From the NCBI RefSeq assembly GCF_016632335.1, contig NZ_JAEPBG010000019.1:1-64000 (forward strand): a stretch of DNA of 64,000 bases, read 5' to 3'. Shown here piece by piece: positions 9,183 through 18,212 of the stretch; position 1 is the stretch's first letter, and each line of letters opens with the position of its first letter. The position numbers were made by a program, and so were the translations under genes. This stretch comes from Noviherbaspirillum pedocola (lineage in GTDB: Bacteria; Pseudomonadota; Gammaproteobacteria; Burkholderiales; Burkholderiaceae_D). The notes beneath the pieces were generated by a model. It had not been told where the DNA came from. It saw nothing but the letters and a program-made list of their open reading frames with translations, and made no database searches.

Positions 9183-10720
9183 CGGTCGCGCAATTCCCGT
9201 TTCAGCACCTTGCCGATCGCGCTGCGCGGCAGACTGTCGATGAAGCGCAGCGCGGACAAGCGCTGGGTTTTGCCGACCTGCGCATTGAACCAGTCCAGGA
9301 GCGCCGCTTCGGACAGGCCCGAGCCGCCGCGTTTGACCACCCAGGCCACCGGCGTTTCGCCCCAGGCTTCGGACGGCACGCCGACCACCGAGGCATCGGC
9401 CACATCCGGATGCTGGCGCAGCACCACTTCCAGGTCGCTCGGATAAATATTGAAGCCGCCGGAGATGATCATGTCCTTCTTGCGGTCCAGCAGTGTCAGG
9501 AAACCCTCGGCATCGAAGCGGCCCATGTCGCCGGTGCGGATGAAGCGCTTGCCCTCGGGGGAATGCCATTCGGCTTCGGCGGTTTTCTCCGGCTGGCGGT
9601 AATAGCCGCTCATCATCGCGCCGGAATGGCCGACCACTTCGCCGATTTCGCCCGGCGCCGCTTCTCGGCCCGCCTCGTCGATGAGGCGGATGTCATGTTC
9701 CGGCGCTGGCTTGCCGACGGTATGCAGCTTGTCCGGATGATTGTGCGCTTCCAGGATGCAGGTGCCGCCGCCTTCGGTCATGCCGTAGTACTCGATCAGC
9801 CCGCCGGGCCAGCGCTTGAGGATGTCCGCCTTCAACACGGCGGAAAACGGCGCGCTGGTGCAGAACTTCATGCGGAAGGACGACAAGTCGTGGCGGTCGA
9901 AGTCCGGATACGCCATCAGCCGCTGGTACTGCACCGGCACCAGCATCGCGTGTGTAGCACGGTGCTTTTCGGCCAGCGCCAGCCAGGCGCCGGCATCGAA
10001 CTTCGCCATCAGCACCGCGGTGCCGCCCAGCGCCACGGTCGGGAAAAAGCTCACCAGCGTCGTGTTCGAATAGAGCGGGGTGGAAACCACCGTCACCGCG
10101 TCCGGGCCATAGCCATTCATCGTGCCGCGCCGCACATGCATCCAGCGCATCGAATGCGGCTGGGTGATGCCCTTCGGCGTGCCGGTGGTGCCCGAGGAAT
10201 AGATGATGTTGAAAATCCAGTCCAGTTGAATGTCGACTGCCTGCGGCCTGGCGCCGGGCGCGGCCAGCCAATCGTTCCAGCCCGGGCTGGCGCTGCCGTC
10301 CAGGCGAACGATGGTCGCGCGCACCTCGTTCATCGCCGGCGCCAGCGTTTCGGCGCTCGCGGCGTCCAGGAACAGCAGCTTTGCTTCGCAGTCACCGATC
10401 ATCAAAGCCAGGCTGGCCGCGGTGGACGAGGGTGCAAGCGGCGCGACGGCAACGCCGGCGCGCAGTGCGCCGAGAAACAGCGCCGCGTATTCGATCGAGC
10501 TGCCGGCGCAGATCGCGATGGCATCGCGCGCGGCCACGCCATCGCGCTGCAGCGAGGCAGCCACGCGGTCCATCAGCGCATCGAGTTCGGCATAGCTGAC
10601 GACGCGCTCGTCCTGCACCAGCGCCGGGTGCGAGGGGCGCGCTTCGGCATGGAAATGGATCAGGTCGGCAATGGTGCCGAAGGGCGCTTCGAGGAGCGTA
10701 TCGAGGGATTGGAGGTTCAT
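9152..10720 (-). CDS. AMP-dependent acyl-CoA synthetase/ligase
   Basis: A 522-residue ANL-superfamily adenylating enzyme. The P-loop-like motif IYSSGTTGTPKGI, the YYGMTEGGG motif, the hinge segment RTGDMGRFDAEGFLTLLDRKKDMIISGGFNIYP and the C-terminal catalytic lysine region SAIGKVLKRELRDRY are all present. It should activate a carboxylic acid to its CoA thioester through an acyl-AMP; the substrate cannot be read from sequence. It lies 10 bp downstream of a beta-lactamase-fold hydrolase on the same strand, so the two are probably co-transcribed. Length is normal for the family. Confidence 0.9.
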   Translation of the reverse strand: MNLQSLDTLLEAPFGTIADLIHFHAEARPSHPALVQDERVVSYAELDALMDRVAASLQRDGVAARDAIAICAGSSIEYAALFLGALRAGVAVAPLAPSSTAASLALMIGDCEAKLLFLDAASAETLAPAMNEVRATIVRLDGSASPGWNDWLAAPGARPQAVDIQLDWIFNIIYSSGTTGTPKGITQPHSMRWMHVRRGTMNGYGPDAVTVVSTPLYSNTTLVSFFPTVALGGTAVLMAKFDAGAWLALAEKHRATHAMLVPVQYQRLMAYPDFDRHDLSSFRMKFCTSAPFSAVLKADILKRWPGGLIEYYGMTEGGGTCILEAHNHPDKLHTVGKPAPEHDIRLIDEAGREAAPGEIGEVVGHSGAMMSGYYRQPEKTAEAEWHSPEGKRFIRTGDMGRFDAEGFLTLLDRKKDMIISGGFNIYPSDLEVVLRQHPDVADASVVGVPSEAWGETPVAWVVKRGGSGLSEAALLDWFNAQVGKTQRLSALRFIDSLPRSAIGKVLKRELRDRYGDEVRPAR

Positions 10721-10730
10721 GCGGTACTCC

Positions 10731-11945
10731 TTACAGCGCGGCGTAGACGAGGTTGCGGAATTTCTGGCGGTAATGCGAGCGCTGTTCAGGTGCCTGCATC
10801 AGGAAGATGGCGATCAGGTCTTCTTCAGGATCGATCCAGAAATAGGTGCCGGCCAGGCCGCTCCAGTTGAAATCGCCAACCGAGCCCGGCACGATGGACG
10901 CGCCCGGCGCAGTGCGCACCGCGAAGCCGAGGCCGAAGCCATAGCCCTGTCCCGGCAGATATTCCGTGCCGGAGCGCGCTTGCGGCAAATCGCTCAGATG
11001 GTCGCTCGCCATGTAGCGCACCGTCTTGCGCGACAAGAGGCGCACGCCGTCGAGCTCGCCGCCATTGGCCAGCATCCGGGCGAAGCGCAGATAGTCATGC
11101 ACGGTCGAGACCATGCCGCCGCCGCCGGACAGGAAGGACGGTTTGTTGCACGCATCGAGCAGCCGCACCTTGGCGCCGGTCACCGGGTCAACCGGAAAGG
11201 CTTCGGCGATGCGATGCTGCTGCTCCTGCGGCACCCAGAAACCGCTGTCCTTCATGCCCAGCGGCTGCAGGATGTGCCGGTCCAGCCATTCATCCAGAGC
11301 CATGCCGCCGACGCGCTCGATCAGCGCACCCAGTACATCAGTGGAGCGGCTGTATTCCCACACCGTGCCCGGCTGATAGGCCAGCGGCACGGTCGCCAGC
11401 TTTTTCACCAGCTCGGCATTCGTGATGTTGCGGCTTTCGATGCCGGCATCGCGGTAGCAGGTTTTCACCATCGACTCGCCGAACACGCCGTAGGTCAGGC
11501 CCGAGGTATGGCGCAGCAGGTCCTGCACCGTCATTTCGCGCTGCGCATCGACGAGTTGCAGCGCCGGCTTGCCGTTGGCGTCGCGGATCTCGACGCCGAC
11601 CTGCGGCCGGCCGATTTCCGGCAGATAGGTCGACACCGGCTCGCTGATCAGCAGCCGACCCTGTTCGGCCAGCATCATCACGCCGACCGACACGATCGGC
11701 TTGGTCATCGAATAGATGCGGAAGATGGTATCCATCGCCATCGGCTTGCCGGCCGCGGCATCCTGCATGCCAAGCGCGGCCTCGTGCACGACTTCGCCGT
11801 GGCGGGCGACCAGCATCACCGCGCCGGGAATGCGGCCGGCGTCGATATCGGATTGAATGACCTGGTTGAGAAGTTGAAGGCGCGCCGCATCCATGGATGC
11901 GGCGCCGGCGGCCGTCTGTCGCGGCGCGTTCTGGCTGGGATTCAT
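10731..11945 (-). CDS. Serine hydrolase of the beta-lactamase (class C/EstB-like) family
   Basis: A 404-residue protein with the SxxK motif in FRIYSMTKPIVSVG, the second-motif tyrosine in WEYSRSTDVLGALIERV, and a late FNWSGLAGTYFWIDP segment where class C-like esterases carry their third motif. There is no signal peptide, which argues against periplasmic antibiotic resistance and for an intracellular esterase or transesterase role. It is the first gene of a two-gene minus-strand unit with the acyl-CoA synthetase. About 275 bp without a gene separates it from the divergent GGCT-like gene. Confidence 0.88.
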   Translation of the reverse strand: MNPSQNAPRQTAAGAASMDAARLQLLNQVIQSDIDAGRIPGAVMLVARHGEVVHEAALGMQDAAAGKPMAMDTIFRIYSMTKPIVSVGVMMLAEQGRLLISEPVSTYLPEIGRPQVGVEIRDANGKPALQLVDAQREMTVQDLLRHTSGLTYGVFGESMVKTCYRDAGIESRNITNAELVKKLATVPLAYQPGTVWEYSRSTDVLGALIERVGGMALDEWLDRHILQPLGMKDSGFWVPQEQQHRIAEAFPVDPVTGAKVRLLDACNKPSFLSGGGGMVSTVHDYLRFARMLANGGELDGVRLLSRKTVRYMASDHLSDLPQARSGTEYLPGQGYGFGLGFAVRTAPGASIVPGSVGDFNWSGLAGTYFWIDPEEDLIAIFLMQAPEQRSHYRQKFRNLVYAAL

Positions 11946-12219
11946 GTGTCTCCGTCGGGGAAAGTGCGACGATTATTGTAACGATTGCCGAACATTCCGG
12001 TTTGGCGACATCACAAGAGCCGACGCGGTATCACTGTGCGGCAGGGCGAAGAGGCGCCACGCCTAAGAAAATGGCGTCGCCCCTGCGAAAGCCACCAAAG
12101 GAATCGGAGAAAATCCGGCACACTCCGTGCTTCGAACGGGGGATCGCACATGAATAGTGCGGCGGGAAAGATGCGCATCCCGCATCCGCCTGGCACCTTT
12201 AATCAGAGAAAGTCGAGCA

Positions 12220-12624
12220 ATGCCTGCACAACATGTTTTTACCTATGGATCCCTGATGTTCCCCGAAGTCTGGAACCGCGTCGTGCGCGGCCGCTACCAG
12301 TCCTGCCCGGCGCGGCTGGAAGGCTATCGGCGCCATGCGCTGACCGACGTCAGCTACCCGGCCATCGTGGCCGAGTCCGGCGCGGAGGTCGAAGGCGTGC
12401 TTTACCTTGACGTGGATGCCGCCGACCTCGCCCGGCTCGATGCCTTCGAAGGCGCGGAATACCGGCGCGCTGCGGTGCCGGTGTCGACCGCATCGGGCGC
12501 CGCAACGGCGCAGACCTATGTATGGCTGGATGCGACGCGGCTGGCGCACCGGCCCTGGCTACCCGAGCGCTTTTCGATTCCCGCGTTCCTCGGCGCTTAT
12601 CCGCCAGCGAGCCTCCTGGAGTGA
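12220..12624 (+). CDS. Gamma-glutamylcyclotransferase (AIG2-like) family protein
   Basis: A 134-residue protein starting [18 protein letters not shown] at ATG 12220. The frame is open farther upstream but that part lacks family similarity. The TYGSLM motif forms the substrate loop, and the glutamate in [15 protein letters not shown] fits the catalytic acid of GGCT-fold enzymes. Such proteins cleave gamma-glutamyl-amines or release 5-oxoproline; the exact substrate is unknown. A terminator begins 12 bp after the stop, so it appears monocistronic. Confidence 0.8.
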   Translation: MPAQHVFTYGSLMFPEVWNRVVRGRYQSCPARLEGYRRHALTDVSYPAIVAESGAEVEGVLYLDVDAADLARLDAFEGAEYRRAAVPVSTASGAATAQTYVWLDATRLAHRPWLPERFSIPAFLGAYPPASLLE

Positions 12625-12636
12625 TGAAGCGCAACG

Positions 12637-12661
12637 AGGCCCTTGTATAATCGGGCCTTTT
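12637..12661 (+). terminator. Terminator after the GGCT-like gene, overlapping a candidate argS -10 box
   Basis: A 6-bp stem (aggccc 12637-12642 with gggcct 12653-12658) is followed by tttt. The 10-nt loop contains tataat at 12646-12651, a perfect -10 consensus about 50 bp before the argS start. No strong -35 is seen 17 bp upstream. Confidence 0.55.
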
Positions 12662-12697
12662 GCGCATTCGCGGGCTCCTCCCGCCTTTCCGAACACC

Positions 12698-14413
12698 ATG
12701 CTAGCCAGACAAAAGAACCAGATCATCAGCCTGTTCCGCAACGCGCTCGCGCCTTTAGTCGCCGGCACCGACCTGCAACCGAATGTGGTGCTGGAGCGTC
12801 CGCGCGATGCGGCGCACGGCGACGTGGCCTGCAACATCGCCATGCAGCTGGCCAAGCCGCTGAAGAAGAATCCGCGCGAACTCGCGACCTTTCTGGTCAA
12901 CGCGGTATTGGCCGACCCGGCGCGCGCCGGGCTGATCGAGACGCTGGAAATCGCTGGCCCCGGCTTCATCAACATGCGCTTGTCGCCGGCGGCGCGCCAG
13001 GCAGTGGTCGCCGAGATCCTGAAATCCGGCGATGCCTACGGCAGCAGCGACATGGGCCGCGGTGAACGGGTGCTAGTGGAATTCGTGTCGGCCAATCCGA
13101 CCGGTCCGCTGCATGTCGGCCACGGTCGCCAGGGCGCGCTCGGCGATGCGATGTCGGCGCTGCTGCAATCGCAGGGCTATGACGTCACCCGCGAGTTCTA
13201 TTACAACGACGCCGGCGTGCAGATCGCCAACCTCGCACTGTCGGTGCAGGCCCGGGCCCGCGGCCACAAGCCGGGCGACGCCGCCTGGCCCGAGAGCGCC
13301 TACAACGGCGACTACATTGCCGACATCGCGCGCGACTTTCTGGCCAAGGACAGCATCGGTGGCGTATCCGCCAGCGGCGACGCCGAAGACCTGGAATCGA
13401 TCCGCGCCTACGCCGTTGCCTATCTGCGCCGCGAGCAGGACCTGGATTTGACCGCCTTCGGCGTGCGTTTCGACAACTACTATCTCGAATCCTCGCTGTA
13501 CACCGACGGCCGCGTCGAGCGCGCGGTGAAGGCGCTGGTCGACGCCGGCAAGACCTACGAGCAGGATGGCGCGCTGTGGCTCAGGAGCACCGACTACGGC
13601 GACGACAAGGACCGCGTGATGCGCAAGTCCGACGGCAACTACACCTACTTCGTGCCGGACGTGGCTTACCACATCACCAAGTGGGAGCGCGGTTACAAAA
13701 AGGCGATCAACGTCCAGGGCAGCGACCACCACGGCACCATCGCCCGCGTGCGCGCCGGCCTGCAGGCGGTCGGCATCGGTATTCCTCAAGGCTTCCCGGA
13801 CTATGTGCTGCACAAGATGGTCACCGTGATGCGCAACGGCGAGGAAGTGAAGATTTCCAAGCGCGCCGGCTCCTATGTCACGCTGCGCGATCTGATCGAA
13901 TGGTCCGCCGGCGACACGCCGGAAAGCGCGCCGCGCGACCTGACCCGCGGCCGCGACGCGGTGCGCTTCTTCCTGATCTCGCGCAAGGCCGACACCGAGT
14001 TCGTGTTCGACGTGGACCTGGCGCTGGCGCAGTCCGACGAAAACCCGGTGTACTACGTGCAATACGCGCATGCGCGCATCTGCTCGGTGCTGGCGCAATG
14101 GGGCGGCGATGAAGCGCAACTGGCGGGAGTCGACACCGCGCCGCTGACCGCGCCGCGCGAAACGCTGCTTCTCACCAAGCTGGCCGAATACCCGGAAGCG
14201 TTGCAGAAGGCGCTGGAGGAACTCGGTCCGCATCAGGTCGCCTTCTATCTGCGCGACCTCGCCGGCGAACTGCACAGCTACTACAATGCCGAGCGCGTGC
14301 TGGTGGACGATGTCCCCACGCGCATGGCACGCCTGGCACTGCTTCTCGCCACCCGCCAGGTGTTGAAGAATGGACTGTCGCTGCTCGGCGTGTCTGCGCC
14401 GGCGCGCATGTGA
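12698..14413 (+). CDS. argS: Arginyl-tRNA synthetase
   Basis: A 571-residue class I aminoacyl-tRNA synthetase that charges tRNA-Arg with arginine in the cytoplasm. The start at ATG 12698 gives [17 protein letters not shown], the usual N-terminal tRNA D-loop-binding domain; the frame extends upstream but only as a shadow. The HIGH-class signature is [20 protein letters not shown], and the second signature region appears as [18 protein letters not shown]. The C-terminal DALR anticodon domain includes YVQYAHARI. Length and motif order are normal. A SPOR-domain gene follows after 21 bp, then dsbA, likely one transcript. Confidence 0.97.
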   Translation: MLARQKNQIISLFRNALAPLVAGTDLQPNVVLERPRDAAHGDVACNIAMQLAKPLKKNPRELATFLVNAVLADPARAGLIETLEIAGPGFINMRLSPAARQAVVAEILKSGDAYGSSDMGRGERVLVEFVSANPTGPLHVGHGRQGALGDAMSALLQSQGYDVTREFYYNDAGVQIANLALSVQARARGHKPGDAAWPESAYNGDYIADIARDFLAKDSIGGVSASGDAEDLESIRAYAVAYLRREQDLDLTAFGVRFDNYYLESSLYTDGRVERAVKALVDAGKTYEQDGALWLRSTDYGDDKDRVMRKSDGNYTYFVPDVAYHITKWERGYKKAINVQGSDHHGTIARVRAGLQAVGIGIPQGFPDYVLHKMVTVMRNGEEVKISKRAGSYVTLRDLIEWSAGDTPESAPRDLTRGRDAVRFFLISRKADTEFVFDVDLALAQSDENPVYYVQYAHARICSVLAQWGGDEAQLAGVDTAPLTAPRETLLLTKLAEYPEALQKALEELGPHQVAFYLRDLAGELHSYYNAERVLVDDVPTRMARLALLLATRQVLKNGLSLLGVSAPARM

Positions 14414-14434
14414 GTCCGTCGCAATCGAGGGAGT

Positions 14435-15133
14435 ATGAATCACTACAGAAACAGCCAGGCCGGCGGCACCGTTGTCGGCCTGATCATTGGCCTGATCATC
14501 GGCCTGGGCATCGCCGTCGGCGTGGCGCTGACCATCAAGAACACGCCGCTGCCATTCACCAACAAGATCGGCAAGGGAGATCGCGCCGACAAGACCGCCA
14601 CCGCGCCGCCAGCCGTGCCGCCGGCGCCATCCGCGCCCGCCGCGCAGGCGCCGGGCGCGCTGCCTGATCCGAACCGGGCGCTGTACGGCAACCGCGACGC
14701 CGCCCGCCAGGCGGCCAAGGACGTGCCGCGCAAGAGCGAGGAGCAGAAGGCCGCCGACGACGAGCTCGAAGCCAAGATCCAGGAAGCGCAGCGCGAAGCC
14801 GCCGCGCGCGATGCGGCCAAGGCAAAAGCAGCCGCTGCCGCCAAGCCGCCAGTGATCGACAAGTCGCTGACCGACAAGGGCGACGCGCCGGATGAGAAAT
14901 TCACCTATTATCTGCAGGCCGGCGCATTCCTCGATCAATCCGATGCCGAGAATGCGAAAGCCAAGCTGGCCCTGATGGGCTTGTCGGCTACGGTATCCGA
15001 ACGAAAGACCGACAATGGTGTCTTGTATCGGGTACGCGTCGGTCCTTACGGCAAGGTGGAGACTGTCAATCGGGTGCGCAGCCGGCTCAGCGACAATGGC
15101 GTCGATGTTGCCGTGGTGCGCGTCCCCAAATAA
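14435..15133 (+). CDS. SPOR-domain membrane-anchored protein (FtsN-like)
   Basis: A 232-residue protein. A short cytoplasmic N terminus is followed by one membrane segment (VVGLIIGLIIGLGIAVGVAL, residues about 13-33). A Pro/Ala-rich and then charged, coiled-coil-like linker follows (about 50-150). The SPOR domain occupies about 160-232 (YYLQAGAFLDQSDAENAKAKL ... VLYRVRVGPYGKVETVNRV). SPOR domains bind denuded glycan strands at the division septum. The layout fits an FtsN-like division or peptidoglycan protein lying between argS and dsbA, with gagggag as ribosome-binding site. Confidence 0.85.
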   Translation: MNHYRNSQAGGTVVGLIIGLIIGLGIAVGVALTIKNTPLPFTNKIGKGDRADKTATAPPAVPPAPSAPAAQAPGALPDPNRALYGNRDAARQAAKDVPRKSEEQKAADDELEAKIQEAQREAAARDAAKAKAAAAAKPPVIDKSLTDKGDAPDEKFTYYLQAGAFLDQSDAENAKAKLALMGLSATVSERKTDNGVLYRVRVGPYGKVETVNRVRSRLSDNGVDVAVVRVPK

Positions 15134-15148
15134 CCGAACGGAAAAGGA

Positions 15149-15832
15149 ATGGCAATGCGTTTCATGAAACACGCGCTGGCGGCAGTCAGCTTCGGCATGG
15201 CAGCGATGATGGCGCACGCTACACCGCAGGCACCGGTCAATGGCACTGATTACCGTACGCTGGCAACGGCCGAGCCGACCGAAGCGCCGGCCGGCAAGGT
15301 CGAGGTGATAGAGTTCTTCTGGTACAACTGCCCGCACTGTTTCGCGCTCGATCCAAAGCTCACCGAGTGGGTGAAGAAGGAAGGCAATGCGATCGCCTTC
15401 CGCCGCGTGCCGGTGATGTTCCGTCCCAACTTCGTGCCGCAGCAAAAGCTCTACTACGCGCTGGAAGCGATGAACCGCCTGGACCTGCATGAAAAGGTAT
15501 TCAACGCGATCCACGCCGAGCGCAAGCCGATCAATACCGATAAGGAAATCATCGACTTTATCGCCGCCCAGGGCGTGGACCGTGCCAAGTTCACCGAAGT
15601 CTTCAATTCCTTCGGCGTGCAGGCCAAGGCGCGGCGCGCGGCGCAATTGCAGCAGGATTACAAGATCGACGGCGTGCCGACGCTGGCCATCGGTGGCAAG
15701 TACATGACCTCGCCGTCCATCGTCGGCGAAGGCATGGGCGGCAATCAGCCAGAGCCGAAGCTGCATGAGGCCGCGCTGCAGGTGGCGACCTTCCTGGTCG
15801 ACAAGACTGCAAAAGAAGGCGGCAAGAAGTAA
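15149..15832 (+). CDS. dsbA: Thiol:disulfide interchange protein DsbA
   Basis: A 227-residue periplasmic thioredoxin-fold oxidase. A signal peptide (FMKHALAAVSFGMAAMMAHA) is followed by the active site FFWYNCPHCFALDPKL, a CPHC motif as in DsbA, and by the cis-proline region IDGVPTLAIGGKY. It introduces disulfides into exported proteins. The start may be ATG 15149 or 15155; aaaagga precedes both. It is 15 bp after the SPOR gene and ends shortly before a terminator hairpin. Confidence 0.93.
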   Translation: MAMRFMKHALAAVSFGMAAMMAHATPQAPVNGTDYRTLATAEPTEAPAGKVEVIEFFWYNCPHCFALDPKLTEWVKKEGNAIAFRRVPVMFRPNFVPQQKLYYALEAMNRLDLHEKVFNAIHAERKPINTDKEIIDFIAAQGVDRAKFTEVFNSFGVQAKARRAAQLQQDYKIDGVPTLAIGGKYMTSPSIVGEGMGGNQPEPKLHEAALQVATFLVDKTAKEGGKK

Positions 15833-15863
15833 GCCGCTGTCACAGTTCCCCTTGACGCATTAC

Positions 15864-15900
15864 CGCAAGGCCCGCTGCTCATTCGAGCGCGGGCCTTGCG
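15864..15900 (+). terminator. Hairpin terminator after dsbA
   Basis: A 12-bp perfect stem (cgcaaggcccgc 15864-15875 with gcgggccttgcg 15889-15900) with a 13-nt loop lies 32 bp after the dsbA stop. The T tract is weak (cttgtt), so termination efficiency is uncertain. Confidence 0.7.
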
Positions 15901-15943
15901 CTTGTTGGGGCGGATTCCGGTCGAGCATTCAGAGGAAGCAAAC

Positions 15944-16732
15944 ATGAAACGGGTATTCATCACCGGCGCATCCAGCGGCCTGGGCGAAGCGCTGGCTGCC
16001 GAATACGCGGCGCGCGGCGCGCTGCTCGGATTGGTCGCGCGCCGCGGCGACACGCTCGCGGAACTGGTGAGCCGCCTGCCCGGTAGCGGTCACCGCGTCT
16101 ATGCGCTGGATGTCACCGACCATGCAGCGCTGGCCGCGGCGGCCGCCGACTTTCTCGCCAGCGCGGGCGGCATCGACGTGGTGATCGCCAACGCCGGCAT
16201 TTCCGCCGGCACGCTGACCGGCATAGCGGAGGACCTGCGCGCCTTCGAGCGCATCCTGGCCATCAATGTCACCGCAATGATGGCCACCTTCGCGCCCTTC
16301 ATCGAGCCGATGCGGCGCCAGGCCGCGGCCGGCGAACGCGGCTGCCGCCTGGTCGGCATTGCCAGCGTGGCCGGCATTCGCGGTTTGCCGGGCGGCGCCG
16401 GCTACAGCGCATCGAAGGCTGCGGTCATCAGCTATTGCGAATCGCTGCGTCTGGAAATGCGCCCATTCGGCGTGCGCGTGGTGACCATCGCGCCGGGCTA
16501 TATCGATACGCCGATGACCCGCTCCAACCGCTATCCGATGCCCTTTCTGATGAGCGCTTCACGCTTTGCCGCGCGGGCGGTGGCGGCAATCGAAGCCGGG
16601 GTCAGCTACCGGGTCATTCCCTGGCAGATGGGCATCGTGGCCAAGCTGCTGCGTCTGCTGCCGAATCCGCTGTACGACCTGCTGTTCACCCATGCGCCGC
16701 GTAAGGCACGCCACGGCGCGGAGGGCGCGTGA
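15944..16732 (+). CDS. Short-chain dehydrogenase/reductase
   Basis: A 262-residue SDR. The start at ATG 15944 has gaggaag upstream. It carries the NAD(P)-binding motif TGASSGLGEALA near the N terminus, the NAG motif (VIANAGIS), and the catalytic YSASK with an upstream serine (GIASVAGIRGLPGG). The R-R after LVA suggests NADP preference (inference). The substrate is unknown. The stop codon overlaps the start of the BtuF-like gene by one base (tgatg), indicating translational coupling. Confidence 0.9.
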   Translation: MKRVFITGASSGLGEALAAEYAARGALLGLVARRGDTLAELVSRLPGSGHRVYALDVTDHAALAAAAADFLASAGGIDVVIANAGISAGTLTGIAEDLRAFERILAINVTAMMATFAPFIEPMRRQAAAGERGCRLVGIASVAGIRGLPGGAGYSASKAAVISYCESLRLEMRPFGVRVVTIAPGYIDTPMTRSNRYPMPFLMSASRFAARAVAAIEAGVSYRVIPWQMGIVAKLLRLLPNPLYDLLFTHAPRKARHGAEGA

Positions 16733-17529
16733 TGACCATCGATGCCATCGGCGCCGCGCATCCACCGATCGCGCCGGGCGAGGCAGTGCGCATCGTGTCG
16801 CTGGTGCCTTCGATTACTGAATTGCTGTGCGCGCTCGGACTTGCGCCGCTGCTTGTCGGCCGCACCGGGTTTTGCGTGCATCCGCGCGAAACGCTCGCTG
16901 CGGTGCCGAAGGTCGGTGGCACCAAGGATGTGAACGTGGAAAAAATTCGCCAGCTGGCGCCGACACACCTGGTGGTGAACATCGACGAAAACGATAAGCC
17001 GGTCGTCGACGCGCTGGCCGCGTTCATTCCGCATGTGATCGTCACCCATCCGCTGGCGCCGCGCGACAACCTGGCGCTGTACCGGCTCTTGGGCGGCATC
17101 TTTCGTGCGCATGAACGGGCCGAGACGCTGTGCGCCGAATTCGAGGCGGAATATGCGGCGTTCGGGGCGTTGCAGCCAGCACCCGAACGCCGGGTGTTGT
17201 ACTGCATCTGGCAGGACCCGTGGATGACGGTATCGCGCGACACCTATATCGCGCGCATGCTCGAACTGATCGGCTGGCGGCAGTGGCAGGCAGCTTCGCC
17301 AAGCGCGCGTTATCCGGTATTCACCTGGTCCGATAACCTGTGTGCGGAAATCGACGAAGTGCTGTTATCGACCGAGCCGTACCGCTTCACCGAAACGCAT
17401 GCCGATGCGCTGGAGCGACAGATCGGCAAGCCGGTGCGGCTGGTGGATGGCGAGATGCTGTCTTGGTATGGCAGCCGCGCGGTAGCGGGATTGCGCTATC
17501 TGCGCGCGCTGCGGATGGAGGATGCCTGA
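16732..17529 (+). CDS. BtuF-like helical-backbone metal receptor (putative cobalamin-binding protein)
   Basis: A 265-residue protein resembling periplasmic-binding proteins of the BtuF/FhuD fold: RIVSLVPSITELLCALGL, LVGRTGFCVHP, VGGTKDVNVEKIRQLAPTHLVV, and later AGLRYLRAL. Unlike transport receptors it has no signal peptide and no lipobox, and no permease or ATPase genes are nearby, so it may act in the cytoplasm. It overlaps the preceding SDR gene by one base. ATG 16732 is preferred; GTG 16729 is also possible. The ligand is unproven. Confidence 0.75.
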   Translation: MTIDAIGAAHPPIAPGEAVRIVSLVPSITELLCALGLAPLLVGRTGFCVHPRETLAAVPKVGGTKDVNVEKIRQLAPTHLVVNIDENDKPVVDALAAFIPHVIVTHPLAPRDNLALYRLLGGIFRAHERAETLCAEFEAEYAAFGALQPAPERRVLYCIWQDPWMTVSRDTYIARMLELIGWRQWQAASPSARYPVFTWSDNLCAEIDEVLLSTEPYRFTETHADALERQIGKPVRLVDGEMLSWYGSRAVAGLRYLRALRMEDA

Positions 17530-17544
17530 AGGCGGGTAGGCGCT

Positions 17545-17946
17545 TCAGGTCTTCTGGCGATTGAGCCGCACCAGCATGCGGATCATTTCACGCGCGATGG
17601 TCTGGTATTGCTCGTCCAGGCGCTGCAGATCGGCGATGAGCTTGACGTCGGCCGAATCGAAGCGCGAAGCCGGATCGCCCCCCGCCTTCTGGCTTTCATC
17701 GCCGCCAAAGCGCAGCCATTCGGCTGGCACGCCCAGCCACTGCGCCAGCGTGCGCAGCTTTTCCTGGGTCGGAATCGCTTCACCGACCAGCCATTTGCGC
17801 GCGGCGTGAACAGTAATGGGACGTCCGGTAAAACGGACATTGAACTCTCGGGCCAACTGCGTTGGGCTATCAGGAGAGTAATCGGCATTCCGCAGCGCCT
17901 GTTGCAGACGGCTGCTGAAGTCTTCGCGTTCGATAGAGGCTTTCAT
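17545..17946 (-). CDS. Helix-turn-helix transcriptional regulator (XRE/Cro-like)
   Basis: A 133-residue protein. The N-terminal half (SSRLQQALRNADYSPDSPTQLAREFN, HAARKWLVGEAIPTQEKLRTLAQWLGVPAEWLRFG) matches an XRE-type helix-turn-helix with the trailing sequence typical of phage-repressor-like regulators. The C-terminal part (SADVKLIADLQRLDEQYQTIAREMIRMLVRLNRQ) is a predicted helix that may dimerise. There is no protease or sensor domain. A perfect palindrome lies about 50 bp upstream at 17993-18009 and may be its operator. It converges on the BtuF-like gene. Confidence 0.75.
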   Translation of the reverse strand: MKASIEREDFSSRLQQALRNADYSPDSPTQLAREFNVRFTGRPITVHAARKWLVGEAIPTQEKLRTLAQWLGVPAEWLRFGGDESQKAGGDPASRFDSADVKLIADLQRLDEQYQTIAREMIRMLVRLNRQKT

Positions 17947-17992
17947 TGGGGCAAACTATTCCATGTTGGAGCATGACAGTCAGTCTTTTTGC

Positions 17993-18009
17993 AACGTAAA
18001 CTTTACGTT
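17993..18009. promoter_or_regulatory. Perfect palindrome upstream of the HTH regulator gene
   Basis: The sequence AACGTAAA-C-TTTACGTT is an 8+1+8 perfect inverted repeat, 47 bp upstream of the HTH gene start, where a promoter would lie. It looks like a dimer-binding operator for autoregulation (inference). Confidence 0.55.
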
Positions 18010-18212
18010 CTCATACACGCGTGACCAGCGCAAAAAAACCGACCGCCCTAGGGCAAGGGGCTGAAAAGATTCCTGTTTTTAACTATAGGGAGCTTGTGCG
18101 GTAGAAGGCAATGTTTGACTTCCGGTTATTTGCGCAAAGTCGAACATCGAACGAGTAAACCTTCTTTTTCCATTTCGACTGTCCACATCCAGCCTCGGCG
18201 CTGCCGCATTTC

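Noticed and set aside
13073-15766. An open frame of almost 900 codons on the minus strand across argS, the SPOR gene and dsbA.
   Set aside because: It is the antisense shadow of well-recognised genes in GC-rich DNA; its translation is Ala/Arg/His-rich without family motifs.
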